Source: a bacterium (GTDB lineage Bacteria > RBG-13-66-14 > B26-G2 > WVWN01). Taken from it: a stretch of 63,673 nucleotides of DNA. Position numbers and translations under genes: made by a program. Positions 41,161-51,071 of the stretch are shown in pieces; position 1 is the stretch's first letter; each line of letters opens with the position of its first letter. The stretch is taken from contig DATKVX010000043.1 of the NCBI GenBank assembly GCA_035529855.1, positions 1-63,673 of the forward strand, in the 5' to 3' direction. The notes under the pieces are model-generated. The model was not told the DNA's origin. It saw only the letters and a program-made list of their open reading frames with translations, and searched no databases.

Positions 41161-43495
41161 CCGTCAACCGTATCCGCTCCAGGTTTTCCGGGTCGTCGGG
41201 GTCGAGCTCGTACGCGCGGCGATATTCCTTGAGCGCGGCCTCGTACGACCCGGTCGAGAAATAGTACGAGCCCATGTAAGTATGGGCCGTCGCGTTCTCG
41301 GGCTCGACGTGCAACGCCCGGCGGAAGTGGGGCTCGGCCTCGCCGTAGCGTTGGAGTTGTGCCAGGCAATAACCCAGCCGCAACTCCGCGTCTTCGTAAT
41401 CCCGGTGGAGGCTCAGCGCTATGCCGTACTGGGCCGCGGCCGCGGACCAACGCGAGGAGCGCTCAAGGACCGGGCCGCGGTTGTAATGGTCGCCGGCGCG
41501 TTCGATGGCGGCCACAACCTCACGGTAGTGCTCGCGCGAGGGCAACCCCGGGAAGAGGGAATCGTCGAAATAGGGATGGTAGCGCCGGGCGACGAAACCG
41601 TCGTACGGCCGCCCGACTTCGAAGACGCGGAAGGAATAAGTTTCGTGAATCAGGCGGAAGCGCGTCAACGACTCGGGTTGGAACTGCATCTTCATGCCGA
41701 CGGCGTCGGCCGGGGGGTTGGGGGTGGCGGCGAAGTACCGGTCGCCCGGGGGTTGGTACACGAGGAAGACGGGGGCGTTGAAGACGACGTACGAGATGCG
41801 CCACCGGCGGCATAGCTCGTAGAAGTCGTCCTCGGGGCTCATATACGCGCGCGACGTTTCGACGATCTTGGTCCTTATTTCGGGGACCTCGTACATGGGG
41901 TGAAGCGCCACCGGCCTTTCGCTCCAATACATTACGGACGCGCTCAGGCCGAATTGGCCCAGTATAGCCGACCCCTCGGGCGTGTTGTCTTTCAGCCAGA
42001 AGAATATTTCGTTGTCGCTCTTGCCGTAGTCCCACAGAGGGTCTTCCTTTTCCGGCAAAAACTCGAGCAGTCGCCGCGGGAGGCCGGGGCGGCCGTAATT
42101 CGTCGCCCAATAAAATTGGAACGCTAAAAGCCCCGCTACCAACGCCGCGCCGACGGCTTTGGTCCACGTCCGGCGGGCCGTCGCCGCCGGGAACGCCGCC
42201 CATATCGCGGCCCAGGGGGCGAAGAAAATGGTTAGCCGGACCAGAAACCAATATAAAACGGCCGTGATGACGGTCATCGCCGCCGGAAAGAACGGCGCAC
42301 CTCCCGCCGGGGTTTTCCTCCGGCGTACGTACTTCCCGCACGACCAGAAGAAGGCCGTCGCCGCCGCCACGAGGAGGGGCCCGTATTCGATGAGGGCCCG
42401 CTTCAACGTCGTCGTATCGTACGGGCCCATCCAGAAAATGCGCGCGTCGACGGGCAGCCGCGTCGGGTCGTCGGGGTGCACCCCGGCCAGCCGCAGCTTC
42501 GCCCATATCAATGCGTACGCGTGGCCGTAGGCGCCGGACCCGACGGCGAGCAGCGACAGAGCCGCCAGCGCCGTCGCGCCGCCGGCCAGCGCCAACCTCC
42601 AGCGGACGGTCGCCGGCCGCCGCACCGCGCCCCACGCCGCGAGGGCCGCCGCCGCGGCGACGGTGGGAGACCAGAGGACGCCCTTCGCGAAGAGCGGTTT
42701 ATTGAGGAGCGCCGCGGCCGCGGTTCCCAGCAACAAACCGACGCCGATATGGCCGTACGCGCCCGGCCGGCCGAGGAACGCCGCGAGGAAAACGGCCGCC
42801 AGCAGGACGTTGGCGTAAAACTGGGCCATGTGCCAGCAGCTCAGCGCGTAGAGGACGCACGCGCCCAGCGCCGCGGCGACAGCGATTCTCTTGCCGCGGC
42901 CTTTCGGTCTTCCCTCCAGAAGTAACCAAACCAGCGCCGAGCCGGCGAGCAGCGCCGGCGTCGCGAAGTCCTCGCGGAGGTAATTGCCGGCGGCGCGGAG
43001 GAACGTGGGGAGGCACGTGGCGTAGAGGGCGGTGGCCGCCCACGCCGGCCACGGCCGCCGGAACATGACCCAGAAAAGAAGGAAAGCCGCGGGAACGTAC
43101 GTCGCCGCGTAGAACGCCATGAAGTACCGGAGGTACGCGTAGCGGTCGGCCGGGCCGAATCCGGCGCTCCACAGCCTGTAGCTCAAGCCGACGGCGTAGT
43201 CCGGCAGCGGCATTATCATCTCGTCGCGCGGAAAGCCTTCGGGCCATTGGACCATCGGGTCGGCGCGCGGCAGCGCCTCGCCCTTCATAATCATTTCCGC
43301 GTACCGGAACCGGACCAGCGACTCCGAGTACATCTCGTTGGTTTGGGGGGTAAGCTTTAAAAGGAAGTCGACGCGGGCGACGGCTACGGCGGCCAGGGCG
43401 AGCGCCGTCGCGGCCACGACTATGCCGGGTCGGCGCGCGGCCGCGGCCCAAAGCGAACGGGCCCGCGAAACGAGGCGGGAGGGGAACGCAGCCAT
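41138..43495 (-). CDS. STT3-like GT-C membrane protein with C-terminal TPRs
   Basis: 785 residues, about twelve transmembrane helices to residue 450, then a soluble part. The first loop NEMYSESLVRFRYAEMIMKG followed by PRADPMVQWPEGFP resembles oligosaccharyltransferase STT3/PglB/AglB (D-P-x-x-x-x-P-E-G), and LREDFATPALL is like the family's EL5-region E/D-F-A-T-P. A later NTPEGSAILGQFGLSASVMY matches the WWDYG-like region but lacks WWDYG itself. Residues about 665-785 are three TPRs. It may be an oligosaccharyl- or O-glycosyltransferase; the classic motif is missing, so activity is uncertain. Expressed leftward after the fab-operon terminator. Confidence 0.72.
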   Translation of the reverse strand: MAAFPSRLVSRARSLWAAAARRPGIVVAATALALAAVAVARVDFLLKLTPQTNEMYSESLVRFRYAEMIMKGEALPRADPMVQWPEGFPRDEMIMPLPDYAVGLSYRLWSAGFGPADRYAYLRYFMAFYAATYVPAAFLLFWVMFRRPWPAWAATALYATCLPTFLRAAGNYLREDFATPALLAGSALVWLLLEGRPKGRGKRIAVAAALGACVLYALSCWHMAQFYANVLLAAVFLAAFLGRPGAYGHIGVGLLLGTAAAALLNKPLFAKGVLWSPTVAAAAALAAWGAVRRPATVRWRLALAGGATALAALSLLAVGSGAYGHAYALIWAKLRLAGVHPDDPTRLPVDARIFWMGPYDTTTLKRALIEYGPLLVAAATAFFWSCGKYVRRRKTPAGGAPFFPAAMTVITAVLYWFLVRLTIFFAPWAAIWAAFPAATARRTWTKAVGAALVAGLLAFQFYWATNYGRPGLPRRLLEFLPEKEDPLWDYGKSDNEIFFWLKDNTPEGSAILGQFGLSASVMYWSERPVALHPMYEVPEIRTKIVETSRAYMSPEDDFYELCRRWRISYVVFNAPVFLVYQPPGDRYFAATPNPPADAVGMKMQFQPESLTRFRLIHETYSFRVFEVGRPYDGFVARRYHPYFDDSLFPGLPSREHYREVVAAIERAGDHYNRGPVLERSSRWSAAAAQYGIALSLHRDYEDAELRLGYCLAQLQRYGEAEPHFRRALHVEPENATAHTYMGSYYFSTGSYEAALKEYRRAYELDPDDPENLERIRLTEKILAGA

Positions 43496-43501
43496 AGGTT
43501 T

Positions 43502-43526
43502 AAAAAAAGCCCCCGCCGCCGGGGGC
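43502..43526 (-). terminator. Terminator of the fab operon (minus strand)
   Basis: Reading leftward: CCCCC, six-base loop, GGGGG, C and seven T. It follows the acyl-CoA dehydrogenase stop and lies just before the STT3-like start. Confidence 0.85.
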
Positions 43527-43538
43527 CGACCGCGGCCG

Positions 43539-44696
43539 CTACGAGTTGCGGCCGGCGGTCCGGATGAGGTCCAGCGCGATCACTTGCCGCTGGATCTGGT
43601 TCGTCCCTTCGTAGAGCTGCGTGATTTTGGCGTCGCGAAAGTACTTCTCGATGGGGTACTCGCGCATGTAGCCGTAGCCGCCGAATATCTGGAGTGCGTC
43701 GGCGGTCACCTCGACGGCGATGTCGGAGGCGAAAGCCTTACAGGCGGAAGAGTAACGGCTGACGTCGCGGGCGCCGGCGTCAATCGTTCGCGCCGCGGCG
43801 TACGTCAGCGCGCGCGCCGCCTCGACCTTTATCGCCATATCGGCCAGCATGAACTGCAACCCCTGGAAGCTCGAGATGGGTTGGCCGAACTGGCGGCGCT
43901 CTTTGGCGTAGGCCACGGCGAGCTCGAGCGCGCCCTGGGCGATGCCCACGGCCTGCGCGGCGACGCCGGGCCGCGTCCGGTCGAAGGTCCGCATCGCCGT
44001 GATGAAACCGGTGCCCTCTTTACCGAGCAGGTTCGCCGCCGGCACCGTACAGTCGCTAAATATTAATTCCCGCGTCGCCGACGCGCGGATGCCGAGCTTG
44101 TCTTCCCTTTTGCCGAACGTGAAGCCGGGGGTGCCCTTCTCGACCGCGAGAGCGCTCAGGCCGCGGGCGCCGCGCGCCGGGTCGGTGCTCGCGACGACGA
44201 CGTATATCTCGGCCTCGCCGCCGTTGGTTATCCACTGCTTGGTCCCGTTGAGGACGTAATGGTCGCCGTCGCGGCGGGCCCGCGTCCGCACCGCCGACGG
44301 GTCCGAGCCGGCCTCGGCCTCGGTTAGGGCGAACGCCGCGAGCGCTTTGCCCGCGGCCACGCGCGGCAGGAACCTCTTCTTCTGCTCGTCGTTCCCCGCG
44401 ATCAAAATAGGTTCTACGGCGAGCGCGGTCCCCAGCAGCGCGAGCGCGATGCCGGCGCACGCCCGGGACAGCTCCTCGGCGACGATGCACAGCTCGAAGG
44501 TGCCCATACCCAGGCCGTCGTATTCTTCCGGGACGAAGACGCGGAAGAGGTCCGCCTGCGCGAAGACCTCTACCATGTCCCACGGGAACTCGTCGTGCCG
44601 GTCGTAGTGCTCGGCCTTGGGCGCGACGGTGTTGCGCGCAATATCGCGGGTTAGCTTCTGGAGCTCGCGTTGCTCTTCGGTCAACAAGTAGTCCAT
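43539..44696 (-). CDS. Acyl-CoA dehydrogenase
   Basis: 385 residues, full length for the ACAD family (FAD-dependent alpha-beta dehydrogenation of acyl-CoA). N-terminal DYLLTEEQRELQKLTRDIAR, the FAD/substrate segment FALTEAEAGSDPSAVRTRA, TKQWITNGG, then MLADMAIKVEAAR and a final YEGTNQIQRQVIA whose Glu is the likely base. Short/butyryl-CoA-type by pattern. It is last in a fatty-acid-synthesis operon, only four bp after rnc. This is unexpected and may supply a branch or turnover function; the usual enoyl-ACP reductase is absent from this operon. Confidence 0.92.
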   Translation of the reverse strand: MDYLLTEEQRELQKLTRDIARNTVAPKAEHYDRHDEFPWDMVEVFAQADLFRVFVPEEYDGLGMGTFELCIVAEELSRACAGIALALLGTALAVEPILIAGNDEQKKRFLPRVAAGKALAAFALTEAEAGSDPSAVRTRARRDGDHYVLNGTKQWITNGGEAEIYVVVASTDPARGARGLSALAVEKGTPGFTFGKREDKLGIRASATRELIFSDCTVPAANLLGKEGTGFITAMRTFDRTRPGVAAQAVGIAQGALELAVAYAKERRQFGQPISSFQGLQFMLADMAIKVEAARALTYAAARTIDAGARDVSRYSSACKAFASDIAVEVTADALQIFGGYGYMREYPIEKYFRDAKITQLYEGTNQIQRQVIALDLIRTAGRNS

Positions 44697-44700
44697 CGGG

Positions 44701-45516
44701 TTAGTTCGCCTTTGTTTCTTTTTGGTGGGGCGCGCGTTGGCGCTTCTTCGACCGGAGGAGCTGCAGCGTTTTGTGCGCCGCCCTCATTTCGGCGTCTTTC
44801 TTGGAGCGGCCCCGGGCCTTGCCGTACACTTTACCTTTTATTTCGACGCCCACGACGAACTCGGCGTTGTGCTGCGGGCCCCGCCGGGTGAGGACGCGGT
44901 AGGTCGGGTTTTCGCCGAACCGCTCCAACACGACGCGCTGCAGCAGCGATTTGTAATTCTCGAGGTTGCCGCGCGAGACTATTTTCTGGATGCGCCCCTC
45001 GAGTTGCTCGGTTATGAAATCCTTCGTCTCGTCGATGGTCGACGAGAGGTAGAGCGCGCCCACCAGCGCCTCGAAAATGTCGGAGAGGATGGAGGGTTTA
45101 CGCCGGCCGCGGCTCAGGACCTCCCCTTTGCCGAGGTGCATAAGCCGATTCAGGCCCAACTCGGTCGCGATTTCGGACAGCGTGGTCTGGCTGACGACCT
45201 CGCTTTTGATCTTCGTCATGTCCCCTTCGTTCATGTCCGGGAAAGTGTTGTAGAGGTATTCGACGACGACGAGGCCTATGACGGAGTCGCCCAGGAACTC
45301 GAGCCGCTCGTAATCCTCGGTGTCTTGTTCCGACTCGTGGGCGAACGAGGTATGGGTCAGCGCCTGGTCGATGAGCGAGAGGTCGGCGAGGTGGATGTCG
45401 TGCTCTTTGCAGAATTGCCTGAGCTCCCGGAGGCGGTCTTCCGGGAGCTCGTCGTCGAAGAGGTAGCCTTCCAAAGGCTCCTGGCGGCCGAGTAATTTTT
45501 TCACGAAATTAGCCAT
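44701..45516 (-). CDS. rnc: Ribonuclease III
   Basis: 271 residues, dsRNA endonuclease for rRNA and mRNA processing. Signature ERLEFLGDSVIGLVV at 70-84 (E73 and D77 metal-binding), DIFEALVGALYLSS for the second acidic pair, then a double-stranded RNA-binding domain at about 195-262. An N-terminal extension of about 40 residues (LGRQEPLEGYLFDDELPEDR) precedes the usual start of the fold. Start is the ATG of MANFVKK; the longer open frame upstream overlaps fabF and is spurious. The rnc-acpP-fab arrangement is common in bacteria. Confidence 0.94.
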   Translation of the reverse strand: MANFVKKLLGRQEPLEGYLFDDELPEDRLRELRQFCKEHDIHLADLSLIDQALTHTSFAHESEQDTEDYERLEFLGDSVIGLVVVEYLYNTFPDMNEGDMTKIKSEVVSQTTLSEIATELGLNRLMHLGKGEVLSRGRRKPSILSDIFEALVGALYLSSTIDETKDFITEQLEGRIQKIVSRGNLENYKSLLQRVVLERFGENPTYRVLTRRGPQHNAEFVVGVEIKGKVYGKARGRSKKDAEMRAAHKTLQLLRSKKRQRAPHQKETKAN

Positions 45517-45536
45517 AATCGATTGGCGGGGGCCCG

Positions 45537-46781
45537 TTATACGCGCTTGAACGCTAAGGTTGCGTTCTGGCCCCCGAACGCGAAGGAATTGGTGATCGCG
45601 ACTTTCACGTCCGCCTGGCGCGCTTCGTTGGGGACGTAGTCGAGGTCGCATTCCGGGTCGGGATATTCGTAATTTATCGTCGGGTGGATTACGCCGTTTT
45701 TTATGGTAAGGACGGCGGCGACGCTCTCGATGCCGCCCGCGGCGCCGAGGAGGTGGCCGGTCATAGATTTGGTGGACGAGATGGGTATTTTGTACGCGTG
45801 GTCGCCGAACGCCTTTTTGATGGCTATGGTCTCGGCCACGTCGTTCAACGGCGTGGACGTGCCGTGGGCGTTTATGTAGTCGATGTCCTCCGGATTTACG
45901 CCGGCGTGTTCGATCGCCATCTTCATGGCGCGGGCGCTGCCTTCGCCGTCCGGGTCGGGTGCCGTAATGTGGTAGGCGTCGGCCGTTATGCCGTAACCGA
46001 CTATCTCGGCATATATGTCGGCGCCGCGTTTCTTGGCCCGGTCGTATTCCTCGAGTATAAGTATACCGGAGCCTTCGCCCACGACGAAGCCGTCGCGCTC
46101 CCGGTCGAAAGGCCGCGAGGCGTGCTCGGGGTCGTCGTTGCGGGTGGAGAGCGCCTTCATCATACAGAACCCCGCGAACCCCAGGGGCGTTATGGCGGCC
46201 TCGGTCCCGCCCGCGATCATTACGTCGGCGTCGCCCCGCTCGATTACGCGGTACGCGTCGCCGATGCAGTGGGCCGCGGTGGCGCACGCCGTGACGACGC
46301 AGCTGTTGGGCCCTTTGGCGTTGAAATATATCGAGAGCTGGCCGGACGCCATATTGGAGATGAGCATCGGGATGAGGAGCGGCGTTACCCGTCGGGGCCC
46401 TTTGTCGAGCAGTATCGTATGCTGCTTCTCGATGACGCCGATGCCGCCGATGCCGGAGCCGACGATGACGCCGACGCGCGTAGCGTCGAGGTCGTCTCGG
46501 CCCACTTTAAGGCCGGCGTCGTCCATCGCCATTACCGTGCTGGCGAGCGCGTATTGGACGAAAGTGTCCATCCGCCGGAGGGCTTTGGGGTCTATGTACT
46601 CTTCGGGCTTGAAGTTCTTGACCTCGCAAGCCACCTGGCTCGAGAACCCGTCGGTGTCGAAATGGGTAACGCGCCCCGCGCCGCCTTTGCCGGCGACCAG
46701 GTTTTCCCAGTACTCCCCGGCGTTATTCCCGTTAGGCGCCACTACGCCTAAGCCGGTTATTAGGACCCGCCGTCCCGTCAT
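45537..46781 (-). CDS. fabF: Beta-ketoacyl-ACP synthase II
   Basis: Elongating condensing enzyme of type II fatty acid synthesis, 414 residues. Catalytic Cys about 166 in [11 protein letters not shown], with His in [11 protein letters not shown] and in [13 protein letters not shown], a complete C-H-H triad. GSGIGG and the [13 protein letters not shown] end fit FabF. The next genes upstream are acpP, fabG, fabD and fabH, the standard order. Confidence 0.96.
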   Translation of the reverse strand: MTGRRVLITGLGVVAPNGNNAGEYWENLVAGKGGAGRVTHFDTDGFSSQVACEVKNFKPEEYIDPKALRRMDTFVQYALASTVMAMDDAGLKVGRDDLDATRVGVIVGSGIGGIGVIEKQHTILLDKGPRRVTPLLIPMLISNMASGQLSIYFNAKGPNSCVVTACATAAHCIGDAYRVIERGDADVMIAGGTEAAITPLGFAGFCMMKALSTRNDDPEHASRPFDRERDGFVVGEGSGILILEEYDRAKKRGADIYAEIVGYGITADAYHITAPDPDGEGSARAMKMAIEHAGVNPEDIDYINAHGTSTPLNDVAETIAIKKAFGDHAYKIPISSTKSMTGHLLGAAGGIESVAAVLTIKNGVIHPTINYEYPDPECDLDYVPNEARQADVKVAITNSFAFGGQNATLAFKRV

Positions 46782-46922
46782 AGTCGTTTCTCCTCGCGCG
46801 CTGTGGCGTAATAAACAGCGGTCGACGCCGCGGCCCGACCCGCCGGCCGGAAGACGCGGGAACGGCTGCGGCCGGCGGTGAACTCTCTTAAGGTCCGGCC
46901 TTTACCGCGGCGCCCGGTCCGG

Positions 46923-47162
46923 CTACTCGCCTTTCTTGTTGATTATATAGTCGACCGCTTGCTGTACGGTCGTTATCTTCTCCGCCTCTTCGTCCGGTAT
47001 CTGAATGTCGAATTCCTCTTCCAACGCCATTACGAGTTCTACCGTGTCCAGCGAGTCGGCGCCCAGGTCCTCGATGAACGATGCTTCCGGCGTAACCTGC
47101 TCCGGCGTTACGCCCAACTGCTCGACGATGATCTCTTTGACTTTTCCGGCAACGTCCGCCAT
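46923..47162 (-). CDS. acpP: Acyl carrier protein
   Basis: 79 residues. Carries growing acyl chains on a 4'-phosphopantetheine attached to S37 in the [18 protein letters not shown] motif. Acidic, four-helix pattern, full length. It lies between fabG and fabF in the fab operon, GGAGG upstream of the ATG. Confidence 0.97.
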   Translation of the reverse strand: MADVAGKVKEIIVEQLGVTPEQVTPEASFIEDLGADSLDTVELVMALEEEFDIQIPDEEAEKITTVQQAVDYIINKKGE

Positions 47163-47224
47163 TTTCGGGTTTCCTCCTGCGATAAAGTATGATTATTACT
47201 GAAAGCCTTATATCCTGACTGTGC

Positions 47225-47971
47225 TCACATCATCATCCCGCCGTCGACGAAGATCAATTGGCCGGTGAGGTAGGCCGAGGCCTCCGACGCCAGGAACGCG
47301 ACGACTTCCGCCACGTCCTGGGGCGCGCCGAACCGCCCCACCGGGATGAGCTTCTTATACTCCTCTTTGACCTCGTCGGCGAGGGAGGCCGTCATCTCGG
47401 TTTCGATGAAGCCCGGCGCCACGGCGTTGACGTTGACGCCCCGGCCGGCGAGCTCTTTGGCCACGGTTTTGGTCAACGCGATAAGGCCGCCCTTGGCCGC
47501 GGCGTAGTTCGCCTGCCCCGCGTTGCCCATCACGCCGATGACCGACGACATGTTGATTATCTTGCCCGAGCGTTGTTTGGCCATTATGCGGCCCGCCGCC
47601 CGGCAGAAGTAGAACGCGCCGTAGAGGTTGACTTTGAGGACGCGGTCGAAGTCGTCGTCGCTCATCCGTATCAGTAGGCCGTCGCGGGCGATGCCGGCGT
47701 TGTTAACCAGGATGTCGAGCGAGCCGAATTCTTTGGGAACTCCCGACGCGAAGCCGTTGACCGCCTCCGCGTCGGCGACGTCGACGACGTATCCCCGCGC
47801 CGGCACGTCGTATTCCTGCGCCAGCGCCGTCGCCGCCTCGTCGACCTCGTCGGCCAGGACGTCGCACAGCGCCAGCGAGGCGCCGCCCTTCGCCAGCCGC
47901 GCGGCTACGGCACGGCCTATCCCTCGCGCCGCGCCCGTCACCACCGCTACTTTGTTTTCGAATTCCGGCAT
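47225..47971 (-). CDS. fabG: 3-oxoacyl-ACP reductase
   Basis: 248 residues, NADPH-dependent short-chain dehydrogenase that reduces beta-ketoacyl-ACP. NADP site [12 protein letters not shown] (12-23), NNAG at 90-93, S142/S143, Y156 and K160 (YAAAK) as the catalytic set, and a C-terminal [15 protein letters not shown] typical of FabG. It lies between fabD and acpP. Confidence 0.96.
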   Translation of the reverse strand: MPEFENKVAVVTGAARGIGRAVAARLAKGGASLALCDVLADEVDEAATALAQEYDVPARGYVVDVADAEAVNGFASGVPKEFGSLDILVNNAGIARDGLLIRMSDDDFDRVLKVNLYGAFYFCRAAGRIMAKQRSGKIINMSSVIGVMGNAGQANYAAAKGGLIALTKTVAKELAGRGVNVNAVAPGFIETEMTASLADEVKEEYKKLIPVGRFGAPQDVAEVVAFLASEASAYLTGQLIFVDGGMMM

Positions 47972-47997
47972 AAGTCCGCCTCCCTTTTAATCCCCGT

Positions 47998-48939
47998 TCA
48001 GAGCGCGAATTCCCGGCACGCCTCGACGGCGGCGGCCAGGCTCGCCTCGTCGCCCACGTTGAAGACCCGGGCGTCGCGTTTTACTTTTTTAAACATCCCG
48101 GTCAGGACGCGGCCGTGGCCGAACTCGACGACGACGTCTACGTCCCCGGCCGTCATCCGCTCCAACGTCTCGCTCCACCGCACCGGCCGCGAGATCTGCT
48201 TATATAAGAGGTCCCTTATGACCTCCGGCTGGCCGGCCGCTTTTCCCGAAGCGTTGGCTATGAAAACCGCCGCCGGCGGTTGGACCATCACTTTCTTCAG
48301 CGCTTCCTTCATTCGCTCACCCGCGGCGGCGACGAGCGGCGAGTGGAACGCGCCCGAGACTTTCAACGGCACGAACTTGCCGCCCCGTTCCCCGGCGAGC
48401 TCACCCGCGCGCGCGACGCCCGGCTCGCTCCCCGACACGACCACTTGCCCCGGCGTGTTGTAGTTCGCCGGCACCACGACCCCCGCCGCCGAGGCTTCCT
48501 CGCAAATCTTCTCCACGGCCTCGTCGTCCAGGCCCATCACCGCGGCCATCGCCCCCGGCGTTCGGGCGCACGCGTCGGCGATGAATTGGCCGCGTTGGCA
48601 GACCAGCGACGCGGCGTCCTCGAGCGAAAGCGCGCCGGCGGCGTAGAGCGCGGTGTACTCGCCGAGGCTGTGGCCGGCGTAGAAGTCCGCGGCCCGCGGG
48701 CACCGTTCGCCGAAGAGGTCGAAGCAAGCGGCCGAAAGCGCGAAGATGGCCGGCTGCGCGTTCTCGGTCGCGACCAGCGTCTCCTCCGGGCCCTCGAGCG
48801 TTATGGCCTTGAGGTCGCGGCCCAGCGCCGCCGAGACCTTGCCGAAGTATTCGTCGAGCAACGGTTCGCGCTCGAACAGTTCGGCGCCCATGCCGACTTC
48901 GGCCGAACCTTGTCCCGGAAATAAGAATGCGATCGCCAT
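47998..48939 (-). CDS. fabD: Malonyl-CoA:ACP transacylase
   Basis: 313 residues. Loads malonyl onto ACP. FPGQGSAEVGMG near the start, nucleophile S91 in GHSLGEYTALYAAG, conserved Gln of the FPGQGS loop, and H in VSGAFHSPL near 200. Next in order after fabH in the fab operon. Confidence 0.96.
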   Translation of the reverse strand: MAIAFLFPGQGSAEVGMGAELFEREPLLDEYFGKVSAALGRDLKAITLEGPEETLVATENAQPAIFALSAACFDLFGERCPRAADFYAGHSLGEYTALYAAGALSLEDAASLVCQRGQFIADACARTPGAMAAVMGLDDEAVEKICEEASAAGVVVPANYNTPGQVVVSGSEPGVARAGELAGERGGKFVPLKVSGAFHSPLVAAAGERMKEALKKVMVQPPAAVFIANASGKAAGQPEVIRDLLYKQISRPVRWSETLERMTAGDVDVVVEFGHGRVLTGMFKKVKRDARVFNVGDEASLAAAVEACREFAL

Positions 48940-48999
48940 AAAATCTATTTAAACGTTACTTAGAGAGCCGTGCTTTACGCCCCCGCGCCGCGCCGGCGC

Positions 49000-49995
49000 C
49001 TATTCCCATCGCACTAAATTCGCGGCCCACGTGAACCCGGCGCCGAAGGCGACGTTCAGCACGAGGTCGCCCGCTTTTACGCGCCCTTGCTCCACCGCTT
49101 CCGACAGCGCGATGGGGATGGAGGCCGCGGAGGTGTTGCCGTACTTGTCCAGGTTTACGAAGACCTTCTCGTGCGGGATTTTGAGCTTGTCGGCCACGAC
49201 GCTCATGATGCGCCAGTTGGCCTGATGCGGTATGAGGAGGTCGACGTCTTCGCCGGTGTAGCCCGCCTCGTCGAGGACGTATTGCCCCGCCTCGACCATC
49301 GACCGCACGGCGTTTTTGAAGACCTCCCGCCCCGCCATCTTTATGTAGTGCAGCTTCGCGTCGAGCGATTCGTGGGTAGGCGGTTGGCGCGAGCCGCCGC
49401 CCGGCATCTCCAGCAAATACCCCAAGGAGCCGTCCGCTTTCATGTGGGTGGCGAGGATGCCGCCGTCGCCCCGCGCCGGCCCGAGCACCGCGGCGCCGGC
49501 GCCGTCGCCGAACAGGACGCACGTATTGCGGTCGGTGTAGTCCGTGAGCTTGCTAAGCGTCTCGACGCCGATGACCAGGATGTGTTCGTAGCGGCCGGTC
49601 TCGATGAACTGGCTCGCGATGTTGCAGCCGTAGATGAAGGCGGAACAGCCTACGGAGGTATCCAAGGCCGCGGCGTTCCTGGCGCCGATTTTATTCTGAA
49701 CGACGCAGGCGGTGCTGGGGAAGAAGTAGTCGGGCGTAACGGTCCCCAGGAGGATGAGGTCCAATTCTTCCGGCGATACGCCCGCCGCCTCGAGCGCGTT
49801 CAGCGCCGCGGGGACGGCGAGGTCCGACGCCGCCTGGTCGTCGCTCGCGATGCGGCGCTCGCGGATGCCGGTACGCTCGATTATCCACTCGTCGGTGGTA
49901 TCGACCATCTTCTCCAGGTCGAAGTTCGTCAACACTTTCTCGGGGGCGTACCGGCCCACGCCGAGGAAAGCGGCCCGGCGGCCTTTACCCGCCAT
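49000..49995 (-). CDS. fabH: Beta-ketoacyl-ACP synthase III
   Basis: 331 residues. Starts fatty acid synthesis by condensing acyl-CoA with malonyl-ACP. Catalytic C117 in TSVGCSAFIYG, His in LLIPHQANWRIM and Asn in a later N-x-x-x-x-G-N-T-S-A-A segment (VNLDKYGNTSAASIPIAL). Full length. Its start overlaps plsX by 11 bp, as is common. Confidence 0.96.
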   Translation of the reverse strand: MAGKGRRAAFLGVGRYAPEKVLTNFDLEKMVDTTDEWIIERTGIRERRIASDDQAASDLAVPAALNALEAAGVSPEELDLILLGTVTPDYFFPSTACVVQNKIGARNAAALDTSVGCSAFIYGCNIASQFIETGRYEHILVIGVETLSKLTDYTDRNTCVLFGDGAGAAVLGPARGDGGILATHMKADGSLGYLLEMPGGGSRQPPTHESLDAKLHYIKMAGREVFKNAVRSMVEAGQYVLDEAGYTGEDVDLLIPHQANWRIMSVVADKLKIPHEKVFVNLDKYGNTSAASIPIALSEAVEQGRVKAGDLVLNVAFGAGFTWAANLVRWE

Positions 49996-50989
49996 CGGCG
50001 AACCTCCCGAGCTTGTCGGTTATCTTCTCGGTCGCGCCGAAGTGGACGTATTTCTCCGCTACCAGGATAGCGTTCATAATCGCTTTGGGCGACGACTTGC
50101 CGTGGCATATAATTACGCCGCCGTTGACGCCTAGAAGCGGCGCGCCGCCGTACTCGGCGTAGTCCCATCGCTTCTTGACGCGGCGCAGGGCCGCGCGCGA
50201 AAGGCCGGCGCCGATCCGTACCAGGAGGTCGCGCTTGACCTCGCTCCTGAGCCCCGAGAAGACGATGGCGGGCACCGATTCGGCGAATTTCAGCAAGACG
50301 TTGCCGGTAAAGCCGTCGCAAGCTACCACGTCGGCCTTGCCGTTAAGGATGTCGCCCCCCTCGACGTAGCCGATATAGTTCACGGGCGCTTGCGAGAGTA
50401 AGCGATGAGCTTCGAAAACCGCCTCCGAGCCTTTGGCGGCCTCTTCGCCGATGGAGAGCAGGCCGACGCGCGGCCGCTCGAGATCGAAGATGCACTGGGC
50501 GTAAACTTCGCCCATTATCGCGAACTGGTGCAGGTGGACGCCTTTGCAGAAGAGGTTGGCGCCGACGTCCAGCACGACGCAGTGGCCTTCCCGCGTTGGG
50601 AATAGCGCCGCGATGGCGGGCCGTCGCACGCCCCGCGCGCGACCTATGGCTATAAGGGATGCCATGGCCGCGGCGCCGGTGTTGCCCGCCGAGACGAAGG
50701 CTTCGCCCCGGCCTTCGCGTACGCAGATGGCCCCTACTCGTATGGAGGCGTCTTTTTTCTTGCGAAGGGCTTCGGCCGGTTTCTCGTCCATGCCTATTAT
50801 CTCGGAAGCCGGCACGACTTCGATGCGGCCGCCCGGAACGGCGTATTTCCGCAGTTCCTTCGCGAGCCGCTTCGGGTCGCCCACCAACAATATCTCGAGG
50901 TCGGGAGACTCTTTAAGCGCCTTGACGCAGCCGGCGGCCTCGTTTGCCGGGGCCGCGTCGCTGCCCATCCCGTCGACGACGATCTTCAT
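49985..50989 (-). CDS. plsX: Phosphate acyltransferase PlsX
   Basis: 334 residues. Makes acyl-phosphate from acyl-ACP as the first step of phospholipid synthesis with PlsY. MKIVVDGMGSDAAPANEAAG, the central SAGNTGAAAMASLIAIGRAR and ALFPTREGHCVVLDVGAN, and the late PLLGVNGGVIICHGKSSPKA all match the family. It sits between rpmF and fabH, the standard arrangement. Confidence 0.95.
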   Translation of the reverse strand: MKIVVDGMGSDAAPANEAAGCVKALKESPDLEILLVGDPKRLAKELRKYAVPGGRIEVVPASEIIGMDEKPAEALRKKKDASIRVGAICVREGRGEAFVSAGNTGAAAMASLIAIGRARGVRRPAIAALFPTREGHCVVLDVGANLFCKGVHLHQFAIMGEVYAQCIFDLERPRVGLLSIGEEAAKGSEAVFEAHRLLSQAPVNYIGYVEGGDILNGKADVVACDGFTGNVLLKFAESVPAIVFSGLRSEVKRDLLVRIGAGLSRAALRRVKKRWDYAEYGGAPLLGVNGGVIICHGKSSPKAIMNAILVAEKYVHFGATEKITDKLGRFADGG

Positions 50990-51013
50990 GGCGTGGTGCG
51001 GTACTTGACCTTA

Positions 51014-51040
51014 CGAAATAAAGCCCGCCTAAGCGGGTCT
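51014..51040 (-). terminator. Weak hairpin between rpmF and plsX (possible attenuator)
   Basis: Reading leftward: CCCGC, four-base loop, GGCGGGC-type return and TTTATTT. The stem is only five to six pairs, so partial termination is more likely than full. It could set the L32:PlsX ratio. Confidence 0.4.
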
Positions 51041-51071
51041 TTTACGTTGCGTGGAGGCCGTGAGGGCGCCG

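Noticed and set aside
41138-43495. Naming the STT3-like protein as PglB
   Set aside because: The WWDYG motif is missing and no glycan-synthesis genes of the Pgl type are adjacent.
44701-46287. A 528-residue minus-strand frame covering rnc and part of fabF
   Set aside because: The fabF half is in the wrong frame; only the RNase III part from 45516 is real.
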